A stretch of DNA of 64,000 nt from assembly GCF_932526225.1 (NCBI RefSeq), contig NC_064035.1, positions 16,477,469 through 16,541,468 on the forward strand, read 5' to 3'. Below, piece by piece: positions 46,611 through 60,800 of this stretch. Both the position numbers and the translations under genes were made by a program. A model generated the notes under the pieces. The model ran no database searches, was not told the DNA's origin, and worked only from the letters and a program-made list of their open reading frames with translations. The DNA comes from Nematostella vectensis. Lineage: Eukaryota > Cnidaria > Anthozoa > Actiniaria > Edwardsiidae. The number at the start of each line of letters is the position of its first letter. Within the stretch, counting starts at the first letter, position 1.

Positions 46611-48873
46611 CCATAGGGCACTTAGGATTGTACAAAGTCTTAATATCTAGGTTTTAGATTTTCATGGACTCGAAGCGCGATGCCCGAATGGTCAGAAATT
46701 CTAGCAGCTATCTTAGGTTTTCGATTTTACATGTTGCAATAAGGAGGTGCTTTATGAAGATTGAGAAATTTTTAGATCATCATTACATATTCACATAAAA
46801 AGATTACCTCCACATCCCAATTTTAAGATTTTGAAACACTTCAAGTTATTATTAAGCGCTTATGAATTGCTGCTGTATTGCACACTACAACTACGGGATA
46901 TATTCGTGATTTAAGAGCGCCATACCCTTTCACCGACACAGGCTTATTAGCGGAAAAGTATTATTTAGATTCAAGTACACCTGGTTACACTTTGAATTTC
47001 CTACCGACTCGCAAAATCATTGGAGGAATACGATTGACGCCTTATCGCAATACTGTATTTGTTCCTGCCTGTTAGGAAAATCAGTGACGTACGTAAAGCT
47101 TTCATTCATTATAAAGTGAACCTTATGGGCCACTTTTACTTTTTACCTTTCTCGTGCCTTGTATATTGTACACATTTTTAAAAATCACATTTTCAATTTT
47201 CTTAATAAAAAAAAACACTCGCCTTCCTTATTTGTAAAGACATGTACATAGATCTGATCCTTTGTTTTATGTATTTCAAGTAATCAGTTATTTTGCCCCA
47301 ACTTTTGTTTTGTAAGTGATAGTATTATCTTATGTGTACTTTTGAGAAAATAAATTCTTGAGTCTATGTTGCTTGATTTTTCTTCGATTTTTGCGGAGCT
47401 GGCCCAGGGCGAGGCTGAAGTCGAAGCTCCTCAATTTAAGTGCTGTTTGTAATATGCTGTCTCTAAATACGTCAGTTTTGCCGCTTGTTCAGGTGTCTAC
47501 AGGTTCGACTAGCAGTCTTAAGAGCCGATAAATTTTCGGGCTATAATTTGGAAACATAATATAGGCAAACCAGAGTGACCCAGTGTGTCTGGGTTTGAGC
47601 GATTTTCGGTGGGTTTAAACCCTCTTCCACTTTTTGGGCTACCTGTGGTAGACTATGGAAAATTAAATTCATGCGCGTGCTTAGAGGGGAGGAGGACCAC
47701 ACCCTATCATGTCACGAAGTCAGTTCGACTCCGGTCGACCCCTTCGTTGGTAGAACATATGTGTGTACTTGGAAATAATTTTTAGATCTAGTGACCTATT
47801 ACCATAGCTTAAAGGCGTAGTGTTATGGTAAGAGCTTTCGTCCCGGACACAAATGAATTTGAGTCAAATTCTAACATTGACTTATGAACTCTTGGTATGG
47901 CCTCCCACGCGCCGCTCGTAGGGAGCGCGCTTCCCTGGGCCCAACAAGCGTGGGGCCTAGGGAAGCGGGGTACATAAGAGCGGCGCGTAGGAGGGTACTT
48001 TGGTACATGTGGGAAACATAAATTTAAAGGAAATGACCACAAACTGTCAATAAACAAAGTTTTCCATAAACTTTTGCATATTATTTTAACAAGGCATTGA
48101 TAGTTCAACTGTAGACAATTAAAAGCCTACAATAAACACTGACAAATGCCGATTTGAACTTAATTATACGTGGTCAGTGACTGTACTCTAGACCACACCC
48201 TGCGTTTTTCCCTAGACACTCCCCTGAAATTCATACAGAAAGCCAAGCAACTCCAGACACACCCAATAAGAATTCAAGACAGCAGAACAACTTCTACACG
48301 CATATCACCTTTATTTATCTTTATCGCCGTTTTAAATCTTTTAACAAAAAAATAAATAATGCAGGATGGTATAATCTCTCAAACTATCCCACATAAACAG
48401 GTCAACATATAACACCATAATAAAGTAATTTTATGAAAATAATCTTTACTCGATATTACCGAATAATGGAATCCCGTTTATTTTATAGCCTATCTACATT
48501 GATATCCACGGTAAAACCTTTTTTATTTATAACTTCTTATCCTTTATTTTTGGCAACCATCATTACAATAAATAATATGAACATAGAAAAAAATACATAT
48601 TAATTTCCTAGTATAAACCTGACCATTGCGACGATTACCGCCTACAAATTCTTTACAAAAGGGACTTAAAAATTTTAATAATAATTAGAAGTACTCCACT
48701 ACCGAACACCATTGCGGCAGTTGCCACAATGGAAACTTGTGTGACAGAGAGGCGAATTCGTGACTATCTTGGCAAGCGAAACAATCACTATCTACACAGT
48801 TTACATTTTAAAAACTGATGTGAATATTTATATCAATTTTACAAATAAAACCTCAGTTATCCTTAGGAAAGGA
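46611..48873. other. Convergent intergenic stretch, SETD2 / TRAK
   Basis: Holds the SETD2 3' UTR (AATAAA at 47213 and 47349) and, on the minus strand, the TRAK 3' UTR (AATAAA complement at 48543). The open frame 46878-47075 has no family features. A hairpin at 47901-47994 is listed separately. Confidence 0.55.
47901..47994. repeat. Long hairpin, about 42 bp arms
   Basis: CCTCCCACGCGCCGCTC is mirrored by GAGCGGCGCGTAGGAGG, and CTTCCCTGGGCCC by GGGGCCTAGGGAAG. GC-rich. A MITE relic or transcript hairpin. Confidence 0.6.
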
Positions 48874-51800
48874 TCATTTAGGTGGACTAGAATTCTGCGT
48901 TTTGCCCCCAAAGAACGACATTAATCCCATACCCCCGAAGTCCTCAAGTGCAAATGCTTTATTAATCTTCTCTAGTCTATCTTCTGATCGTGTGGCTCCA
49001 AACGGTGCATGGGCAGGAGCTGCACCGGGTAACGAGCTCGCTTCCCCTCGAGACCACATCCCGCGCACTCCGGCAAGAGAGCTTAGTCGGGAACCGGAGA
49101 AGAAACCCGAAGAAGTCGACGGAGCTGGGATCTGAGCGGAATCGGAAGACCCGAAACCAGGCTCCAGCCTTGTAGGTGACTGCGATCGCTGGCTCGGTTG
49201 GAACACTGCGGCGGAATCTATACTTGATGCCCGCTGCACTCGGGGCGGACCGGATATCGGCATAGCACTGATGCTTGATTTCTGGATTATATCTGTTAGA
49301 CTTCCAAGACTAGGCCTTCGCTTAAGCCGACCGAAAAATCCGACATCAGCATTTGGACTGCTGTCTGGAGAGGAGCTGGACAGATCCTGAAGGTTTCCGC
49401 TGCTGGAGCCACGGGAAAGTCGTCCGCCGAAAGCTCCTGGGCTCGACAGCTGGTCGCCGCTACTGGAGCCCATCTTTTCAAGATCTCCACTACTTGCTCT
49501 CCGCCGCAACGCAGGCACTCTCGCTGTAGGCCCTTCTGTATAAAGCCCAGACGTACCCGAAGGAAAATGAAGGCCTGATACATCAAGGCTGCGGCGCTTT
49601 TCTTCATCAGGGAAAGACAAACTCTCTGCAAGACCCTTCAAGTTAGTACCACTGGCAGTGCGGCCGAACCCCGCCCGGGGCAGCAATGGCGACGAAGTGG
49701 TAAGCACATTGGGAGTAGAACTGGCAGTTGTGGTAACTGGTCTTGCGGGCGGCAGGCTCATACTTATGCTACTCGAGCCTAAGATTCTACTAAAGATGCT
49801 GCCGGTAATTCCGGTGGAGGGTAGAGGCAGGACAGGGGGACTGACAGGAGGGCTATCGTCTTCAGGGATGGTGCGTTCAGTTGGCATGACCATGCGCTCT
49901 TTCTCGCTAAAGTAATTGGCCAGGCTTCGTAAAGACTCGGCGCGCTTAGGCTCCTTGGTGGAAGCCTCCTCGCTTGCCTTCTGGAGGACGCTAGCAAGGA
50001 CTTGGCCGACGGAGGATTTCTCTGGGGCGGAAGAAGACGGCGAGCTGAGTAACTGTGCTAGGATACTCGCTGTAGTGGACTCCTTAGCACTGAATCCCTT
50101 CTCGCTGACAATGGAGGAGAGTGCGAGCGTGCGAGGCGGCTCGAGTCGTGGGCTTCCAGATGTCTCTGGTGACGGCGTCTCGGTTGATCTTGTTGCGTTC
50201 GGAGTGGATGTCTCCATGCGGTCGGCGCGTAACGTGATCGGAGCATCTTCGTCGTCTGTGTCGTCGTAAGTGTGTTCACCAGACTGCTTCTCGCCCTGAA
50301 GAGCTCCTTGGATGGCACCCTTCACGTGTACGCCAGGCCTGGTCTCCTCGAGACTCATGGTGGGTGATGCCAGCTTCTTCCACTGATGTAACGTCACGGA
50401 ACCTGAGAGAAGATAGGCACACACCGTATAAAAAAACTAGTTTTTTTAAAGCTTGCTTCAACAGGGTCTCTTTTAAATGGCCTTATTGGGAGGAAGGCCA
50501 AAGCGAAATCGATATCGTTATACAGAAAATAACGCTATATCGAAAATAATAATATGCTCTATTTTTTTAACAAATAAGGATTTAGTGGCTTTATTTGTAG
50601 GGGGCTGGGAAACTTCCTAACAGGCTATCCTAACAGGCAATTTAAAATATTATATCTGGGTTTTACTATGTAAGGAATCAAAAAGGAAAATTCCTTCAGA
50701 AATTGTAGCAGACTGGTTCGCTAGTTAATCAGAAAAAAAAAACTTCTCTCGGGAACACTTGGAGAAACGAGGGGGACACTATATAAAACCAACAACTGAT
50801 TCAACTTACCTTTCATGGGCTTCACGATCTGTAGTTTTTCTGGTTTTCTAAATGAACGCCTGGCATACGAGTGCCGTGAATCTAAAAAAAGAGAACATTT
50901 GAGTAAATCTCGTTATCTTTAGATTCCCACAAAATGATCCAACTTACCCAAGGCTGCCTCATCGGATGAGCTCAGCGATTGATCTGAAGCAGCAGTAGGG
51001 AGGCTTGGGGGCGGGGTGAAACCATCCCCCTTCTGAACTAGCCGTGGCTGTACGGACGGGGCTTTCTTTGGCTTTCTATTTCTCGGTGTGTTGATGTTGC
51101 GGACGGTTTGCAGCACACGTGCGAGGTTCATCCTTGAAAGACAATACAGGCAGAGGAAAGTTGTGAGGCAAATCAGACATCAAATTTTGCGGGGGAACTT
51201 TAGTGTCTCCAGTGCGGGAGTTTATTTCATTATGTTTCATTATGGTGTAGATAGCTCAAACTGACCTCTTCTCGTGGATATGGGCCAAGTCACGCTTTAC
51301 ACTTTCTTCGATTTCGAGTGCAATGGAGCCTTTAGAATCCTAGAGACCACTTTCAGTTAGTACATTACTGGTTATGATTATATATATAAGTATTTGAGCA
51401 TCACTATTTTCTGTAGCCGATTCAAGAGCTGTTGACTCACTATGAAGAGGGTTTGTTAAGCAAGTCATTGGCTATGGGTAGAGTACCATTGCTGTTTGGC
51501 TACTTACATGATGCCCGCCCATAGCACCTTCTTCTGCTGGGGTTGGAGGTTGAGTTCTGAAAGAACGACACAAACACATCAATATTTACTGCTCCAGTCT
51601 TTTCTATACCGACATCAAGACAATCATGTTGGACCCACTCACTCTATTTTCTTATTAATGGTTTTCATCTCTTGTTGATTTTCCATGAGAATCTCAAAGC
51701 ATTCCTCGTACTTTTGCTGTAAATCAGCAACCTGTAAAAAAAAAAAAAAACAGATTATCAGATCACGCGAGACGTTTTGATGATTCAAAGTTGTATCATC

Positions 51801-54800
51801 ATCATATTTATAGTTATGGTTATATATACAGTTATGGTGCTAAATAAGCTCTCTTTGATTGATTGGCGTAGTCAGACATCCCCATACGGTTACAACATAA
51901 CATTGATTGCTATGACAAGTTTTCTCAAGATGCTGTATAAATTGCTTGGGTAGTATGGAAACTTAATGAGCCTCATATTTTTCCATAATTTTATTTCCTA
52001 ATTCAGGGCTTCTGGAATTACGCGGGGAAAAAACTCAAAATTACGCGGGATTCTTTGCTAAATTACGCGGAAAATCTATCATTACGCGCTAAATTACGCG
52101 GGATTTTGCAATACATTTTTCTTTAAAAATCTAAATTTTGCGGGATTCTTTACTGAATTAAGCGCTAAATTACACGGAATATCAACTGTTACGCATAAAC
52201 TACATATTGTACCGAAGGAAAGCACGAAATATCTTAACGCTTGAAAAGGTTAATTTTTTGCGCGAAAATATCTTAGGCAAGTTTTCATTGAATCCCAGCA
52301 AAAGACCATGATATAAGAGAACGAATCACCGTGGCCCATGATGCCGTCTATGAAAGTTATTTTCAGATTGCGCGATCTTGTCAATCATAGCATCCATATA
52401 TGGTTCACCGCACCATATTTGGTTTGGACACCTCGCGAGCTAGTACATTTTCACAACAAAGTTATCTAAATGTTATATAAATAATTGAACGGGAAGACGT
52501 CGGGGAGACGGCGAATTTGGAGTTCATTCAAGATGCATCAGGCTGACTCCTAAAAATTCTTTTTCTCTTCAATACGGGGAGATGGAAAACCTAGGCATAT
52601 GTTATGTAATTAAATACAAGAAGGCCTTTATTTTTCTTTGATTTACAATATTTTTAGATGAATGAACTTCAATTCTTCACGCAAATGTTCAGAAATCATG
52701 TCACCCAAGAAACCCTTGTCACCGGAATAAGCTTTACTTCATTATGGAGACTTGAAATTTTTTATTTGTGAAATACCTGTCTTAATAACCACAATATCGG
52801 TGTGAATATAATGATATTAAGTTCTGGATGTATCTTTTTCATTAAAAGGTAATGGGAAGAGAATTGTGTGTTGTAAACACAGATTTATGATTGACTGTTG
52901 TTTTATAATTTGCGAATCAGCCGTGAAAACTTTTACTGGTGAAGTTGATCCACGAGCCTAAAACCACGCACTCTATGCATTTCAATAACCGAGAAACGGT
53001 TGATTAGATCCAGCGTACCCTATGGAAGATCATTTTCACAGCGTTTGTAAAAAAGGATGGTTTTCGGTCAAAAAGATTTCCATAACATCCTTTGCCGGTT
53101 CACATCGCTCAAGATGTGATGGCGCGTTTGACTCATGTTGCTAGGAAACGTGAGCGCTAACCAATCAGAGGCGTATCAGAGTGCTTGTTCTAAAATAGCT
53201 TTCACGGACGTCATCATTGGAACATACCCTAATACGGGGGATTCGTTATCTTACATTATGGTCCTAGCCACCAGCCAATTAAAAAAGGTATTTCATTTTT
53301 AGTCCTAGGCCTTCGCGGTTTAGCAAAGAACGCCTAGTCATTCTATTAGTTTTCGAAATTCAGTTCGAAATATCGCACTCTTACGAAGAATATCTGTCTT
53401 TTTTTACGAGAAATAGAGGTAAGAACCCTAAAAGAACACATCAGCTGTGCACTTGAATGTTTTGTCTTACAAAATTTAGCCAAATTACGCGGGATTACGC
53501 AGAAATTTGTGGATTACGCGGGGAAAGCCAAATTACCTATTAACTCTGGGACCATAAAAACAATGGACAAATTCTGAGGTCAATAAGTTCCTGTACAGCT
53601 TCCTGCACACTCTGCGTTGCCAATAAGCTATGTAATATTTTATTGTTTTCCTAGGCTGTGTAGCTGATGGTTTTGTGTGGTTAGTTTTATGTGCTTCCCT
53701 GGTGAAAAAGGTGCATCTACTAGCTACACAGGCTTTAGGTTTGTTCAAACCTTGGCTTGAAGATCATCTTGACTGGCTTGGGAGAGGTTTAGCAGAGCTT
53801 GTAACTCCTCATTATCCAGGTGCAACTAAATCATAACATTAGTCAATCAACTGATATTGCAGTACAATTCCAAGTAAACAAAAATACAAGCTATATGAAT
53901 ACAAGCAATATGAATGGCAAGCAGGTAAAAACGTATCTGCAGCAAAACTAAATTAGGGGTAAAACAGGATTTTTAAGGAAAAGGGCACTGGGTAATAAGA
54001 GGTTCTCCTTTGAAATTACTCCATCACTCAAAGAAGGGTTTCACTTGCACACATATAGTTAACAAAAAACACTGGGATGCCATTTGACCATTTTGCTGTC
54101 AGCCAATATGTCCAATATGTCCAATATGTTGGCTTCTTTAATCACCTTTTAAGGTGAATGCCTTTAAATTCAAATCACACACTGTGCCCAAATAAATCAT
54201 GCATCTGCTGGTGTGCATGTGTCTTAAAATCGAGGGTCATAGAAACAAAAAAAGAAAGAAATGCGTACTTGTTTATGGCGGTTCTGCAGATCTACCACAG
54301 TGTTAATCAGCTGAGAAATCTCTTCCTGTAGCAAAAATAAAATAAAAATAACGAAAACTTAATAATAGGCTAAGACATCAGTGAAACAAATAAAATTCAG
54401 AAGAATTCTGCAGAGCAAGATGTTTTAACAAATGGGTATGCAGGCCAAGATGAATTTAACTAGGGATATAAAAGTAGCATTCAATATATAAATCACATTA
54501 AATTTTAATAATTTTTTTTACTAGGATCTATGACCAGACATAATATTTGTATCAGGAAAGGTGTCTGCATGTGGTGCTGCCATGTCAGTATTAATATTGT
54601 TTGTTATTGTATTACTATTAGAGGTACATCCCACCTGCTGACGAACATTGTCCTCAGCTTTCTTGGAAATCTCATCAGTGAGGGAAGTGATGTGATCCTT
54701 GGCCTCCACTATCATGGGTACAGAAAATCAGAGGAAGACACAAAAAAGCATGTCTAAAACAAAATATCCATTCTACTCAAAAGAAACATTCTATGTATCT

Positions 54801-57800
54801 TTTATATAATTTACGCATCCTGTTTCCAAATGTTCGTACTCACTCATTTGTCGGACACAATCTGCAACAAGTTGTCTTTCCTTTTGCTCTTCAGAGGCTG
54901 TATCTTCTTTGATCTTTAGAGCCTAATAAAAGAAAGAAACAATGACCAAAGACACACAGCAATTTGTGAGATTCATCTACATACTTCAAGAATGAGATGA
55001 TAACTAATTTGGACCATCTAAGCGCACACCAAGAATGAGATGATCGACATACCTCAAGAATGAGATGAGAATTATGTTGCTCAAGGAGCTTGCACTTTTC
55101 GCGAAGATTTGTGATGGAGTCGTCTTTGCAAGAACCATCAGAGCTGTAAAGAAGCATGCAAGTGTTAATAGTAGCTGGATTTTTATACAGTACAATAAAA
55201 AAGTCCATCAAGTGCATAGCTAGAAATCACCAAGAATTGGGTAGTGTTCAGCCATAGATGTAATATATGAAAAGTCTCTGATTTTCAGGGGTGTTTCTAA
55301 ATCTGGGTTTATTTTGTTATATATTTAGTTTATTCTAAAAGATACACATCCACCCATAGCTACACGCCTGTTTCTGTACCTTCTCTGCTCATCATCTGTA
55401 TGACTGCCATCATAGTAGAGATCTTCCTGGTCTTTCAAAAACTTCTGCAACAGCTCATTTTTCATCACAATCTCATGACGAAGTTGATCCTCCTGAAGAT
55501 ATAATAACAGCAAAGTGAAACTACTGTGCACATACTTTATCTTGTGTCTTGAGAAATATGTGAATTATGAAATAAAGAAAGTGGTACTGAGGAAAAATCA
55601 TGGGATGTAAATTGCAACAATAAGAGTACACTTTACCTGGTCAAATGATTTTTCTAAGTATTGTTCCATGGCCTCTGTCTTCTGCATTAGGTTTTTGTTC
55701 CTCTCCAAAAGCGACTAAATCAAGACAAAACACAGTGATATCAATTAAACATGCAAAAAATAAATAAATAAATAAAAATATAAGAAAGAAGTCTAACAGT
55801 AAAACAAAAAAATTGCCAGAGTTGACAGTCAGACTTTGGTGAATAACATTTGTTAATTTAATCTGTTATGTTGTATGTGATGTCATTTACATTTACCTGC
55901 CCAATACTAGCAGCCAACTCCAGATCTTTCTCTTTCTGCTCAAAGAGGAAAACAAACAATTTACAATTTAAAGTATTCAAAATGAATAGCATACCCACCA
56001 ATCAATCTTTATTCTTCTCCCTCTATCGCATTAAAATTAGAGGTAAGGAAAAAAGTAATCTTCTTGGATAAATAAAAGTCCAAGTAAATAAAAATATGAA
56101 ATGCTCATACCTCCTGGAGGAGTTGAAGAATTGCATCCAAATCATTGTGTGTCTTGGTCATCTGGTTGGTACGATTTGACGTCAGTGCTAAGGACAACAT
56201 GAAAAGAGAATACTTCAGAATACTGACAAAATTATCATAGAGAGAGGGTCATTTGAGACTCACAAGATATATTCTGGAATTGCCCCCAAATAAAAGTTAT
56301 TCACTTTTTTATCAAATATTTATAAAACATCTCTTAGAGACTAAATGAGAAAGAGAGGCATGATATTAGTAAAGAGCTGTAAAATACAACTGAAAACAAG
56401 AATCCATACAACATCAAACAACAAAAAATCGCTGATATTTCATATTTTGGGCATGGCTTAGAATTTCATTAGAAATGACACAATGCTTGATAATGTCTAT
56501 TACTGTTACTTGAGCATTTTTCTATTATTACTATTAAAGAGCAATAGTGAAGTATAAATGTTAGCTCATATTATGGTACTTTTGCTGTTTTGTAGTATTA
56601 AGAATGCAATTAAAACCTCTTTTTATAGAAGATGAGAAATAAAACGATCTATTTTCTTCTTTATAATTTCCATATTATCTTGATTTATTTATTTATCAAA
56701 GTCAATGTTTGTGCTTAAGCTAAAAGCATAAAAAACAAACAAGGACAGACAGTTTTAACCTTTTGCTTTTGCTTATTACAATATTTTAAAAAGACAAACA
56801 TTATGCAACCTTAGGCTTTACACTTTAGTCAAAATAAGACAATTTTACCTACCAAATATATTTGGCTCAAGATTTAGCCAGCTACCTTCAAGCATAATAA
56901 TGAGAGATTGTTTAGAAACACAAATATCAAGAACAAAAAAGAGTTTTTTTTTGCAATTAGACAGCAGAACCAAAAATATTATGTTAATAAAGCATAAACA
57001 TCTGCCTCTATATGAGACGAAGACTTTCTGTCAAGCACTAATGTCTGAATGGTTAAAACCAATCAGAATATGGCTTGTAATAGCCTTCATATCAATTATG
57101 CATACTGCATAAAGTGACTGCCTATATCTAAAAAGATCACTGTCACAATGTTATCCACCTAAGGAATATAAGGCCATTGTTTGCATTGTACAATAAAGAC
57201 AAGGTCATGACTCTCATGCAAAAACAAAATTGTTTACACAGCATAAGATTAAAGCTACATTATTTGCAATCAGCACCAAAAGTTTTTAATGATTACATAA
57301 CACTATCTTTAATCTGCACTGCTTTGCGTGTGCGTGTAGGTACCCAAAAATTGTAGATATTGTTGATATTATAAAGAATGAATATATTCTTAGTTTGCCA
57401 GGCACTAAAGAATTTCTAGGCAATATTCATAAGAGTGTGTAAACAGTCCTTTAAAAAAAACAGAGCTCAAAACAAGAAACAAATTTTTTTGATACTATCA
57501 CAAAAATACACTCTAAGCAATATTATGTAAGAGGTTTCTTAACGATACCGTAGACCCAAATGGCTTCATTTCAGGCGAATTTTTTTATTATGCCATACGA
57601 TGACAATAGGCACACTCTAAATGTTAGCAAAAAAATACCACCAAAATCTTAAATACTCCGCCAGATATTCAAGAAAAACCGAATTTGAACGAGTGAAGCG
57701 TTATTCTCGAAGGTGTCAATAATCCCATAATCCTGTTTACTGAGCTAAGTCCTGCGATCAACATCCGGGGAACTAAGTTTTATGGCTTTTCCCTCTAATT

Positions 57801-60800
57801 AGCATACAAGCGTGTCAGTATCATTATCGACATTTTATCCGAGATTTATCCGTATTTATCTCAACTTTATAAGCCTTTACTCTAAATTTTGCAGTTGTAA
57901 ACTACGCCAAGATTAAGTAAGAATCCTTGGCTTCCTTCGAAGAAGGCTGAGCGAGGAAGAAAGCCCAAAACATAGAGTTGTCTCCGTTCACAGTCTTTTT
58001 AAGTTTTCAGCGCTCTTCTTTTCTTCGGTGCAAGCTCGCTTCGGTCTAGGCATCTTCCTTCACTTGCACGACTAGCGCTTTGACATTTGAGCGCCTAAGA
58101 GTTTCCCCGCTGCGTGTAGAGCGTGCAATGTGATTGGTTGCCATACGCGGCTCTATTTGCTCTTCGTCTGTCATTAGTGTCACGCTGCGTCTAATGTTTA
58201 CACAACTTCAATCCCTGATATCTCGCAATCAAATTTCACCCCATCTTACTCTAAATATCTGAATTAAAGGTACACTTCTAACCGCCCGATTCCTGCGCAA
58301 CTTGGCAAGCGTCTAGTATAGATATTGTTCTGTCACACCGTGCCGCGGATAATCAATAGCTTATTTTGCTACGGGTATAGCGCGTTGTAGCCAAAGAAGC
58401 AAAATTATTCCACGCCTAAGTTTGACCCTTGATTATTAATCAACGAGGCTGTGTGACGGCAAATGTAGACACGGTTTGTCATTTTAGTACATGAAGAAAG
58501 ATATAAAGCAGATCCCGGGAGGTTACGCGCTTTTGGTGTGTCTAAATAATTCGCATGTTTAAAAGTGGTCGATTTCGCACTTCGGACCAGGCAAAAGCAC
58601 TCAAAATTAAGCGCGTATAAAATGATTATTTTAGGAGGAAAGTACAATTGTTAAGCTTTAAATTTATATATAGTTTGTTGGCATTTGCTTTAATCCGACG
58701 CGAGCACAAGCGATCGGGGTAATTACCGCTTGGGTCTACGGTATCCTTAAAGAGGAGCTTCCAATTTCATATGACTTGACAAATTGCTAATTCAAGAAGA
58801 TCAACAAAAGTAAAAAGATAAATAAATAAACTAAATCAACTAAACATACTGTATATGATATGATCTCCCAAGAGCAGGATGAAAAGTTTATTTCTTTTTA
58901 AAAAAAATATTGAGTGTTTTAAAGGTTTTGTTTAAAATTAGTTGCTATTCGGAAGATTACTTTACCATCTATCAAATACTAGTATCATGGGTTATGACAG
59001 TACTTGCTTTTGTTTCCATGTTTGGATCCCTATATACCTTTTACGATGTTTTTCATTGAGCTTCGGTAGTGTAGCATGTTAAGCAAAATATACAAAATTA
59101 TGATGTAGGTCGAAACAGGAGAAGATACAGTTGTCGCATATCTCATTTAGACTCAATCTATGGCCAGTGTAAATGTATATTATGTTAGTTATTCTCTTTG
59201 TGCTAAAAGCGCCTTTTACAGCATAATAGTATCCTTCAAGCAGGCCAAGCAGGCTATTTATAAGTAGCTTGATCAAATCCAAAGAAAAATATGATAAATA
59301 ACACACCTTAGCAAGCAATATTAGATCTATGGGTTGGGTGAGTATTCACCCAGAAATGGTATGTCTCTGTGAGTAGTTTAGCTAACATTTTGAGCATTAG
59401 CTCTTTTTTCTCCGCCGAAAGGCTAACACTTGAAAAGTCAGGCAAACTACTCACTTTACACAGAGCTGTAAAACATAACATTTTAATCTTGTTGATTTAT
59501 TATACCACACTCAAGCAGACCACCTTCTGTTATTCTACAGCTCGTCTCTAGTTTTTCTAGTCATACCATTTGATCCATCTCTGGTTGTGAAGTAAAATGT
59601 GACGTGCATAGAAATTTCTCCACGTCAACTTGGATAACTCAAACTACCTACTTAAGCCCGGTGCACACAGTGAGGAAAATTTCACACATGCACTTTGCTC
59701 ACTGCCTTGCAAGGCCAAAAACTCATAGTGTGTAGACATTGATCAAACGAAATAATGTCTAGCCAGAAACTGAGTTAGGATTCTCTCCTGCTTGGACCAT
59801 GAGTTTCTGGCTTAGTGAGGCAGTGAACAAGGTGCATGTGTGAAATCTTCCTCACTGTATGCACTAGGCTTTACTAAAACTATTTCTGTCTCCCTTGAGT
59901 GTTCAGGCTAGTGGGATTCTACTGGTAATACTCTGTGATAGGTCAATTTTGTCTGAAGGAATGCATATTGTAATAAATACAGTACCACTAGTACTGTTAC
60001 AGAATTTGGATGCTACTACTGGTTCAGAATAATAAAGAAAATCATCTACATAAATGAAAAGCCAATTAGAATTATAAGTTATGTCATATATAATAGATGA
60101 CAGTCTATGGGATTAAAAATTCAATGAACTGTAAAGGAGTTGTTTTCAATTTCACGAATATTGAATGAATTTAAATACAAATAACATCAAATACAAAAAA
60201 ATATCCATTTAGATCGAAGAAATACGAATTTTGCATCTTATAGTCATTTCTATAAAAAAGATAGAATAAAATATATTTTTTCAATGAATCATGATGAGTG
60301 AGTTGTATAATAAAAGTATGAGTATAACTTGAAGGACTGAGGAAAATGTGAGTTCACCGGAAGTAAACAAAAGACAAAGTAAGAGTTGCACATCTTTTGC
60401 TTGTTCGATTACCCTAGCTTGACCTTGAATAAAAGATAGTTTAACTTACTGAAATATTTGAGCGTTTCTTGAACTTGTTCTGTGGTAAGATCTAGCCCTA
60501 TATCCGATCCATACTGGGCTATCCAGTCTACGTCGCCCAAAGCACTCTCGACACCACTCTCTGTCTCCAAATAGTCATGTTCCGACAAAGTATCTTCTGT
60601 TATGGATATAGTCCCTGAATTATCCTTAAACACAGTTTCATCCCTCAGGAATGGTTCAGGAGATATAAGTAGGCTTTCCTGTGAATATTCTTCGACTTTC
60701 CTAGAATCAACAGAGCCGCCATCTTGAAATAGAAATTCTTCGGTGCTATCGGATTTGATTTGCGCCAGTTTGACTTATAAATCCGTACTCCTAAATTTAT

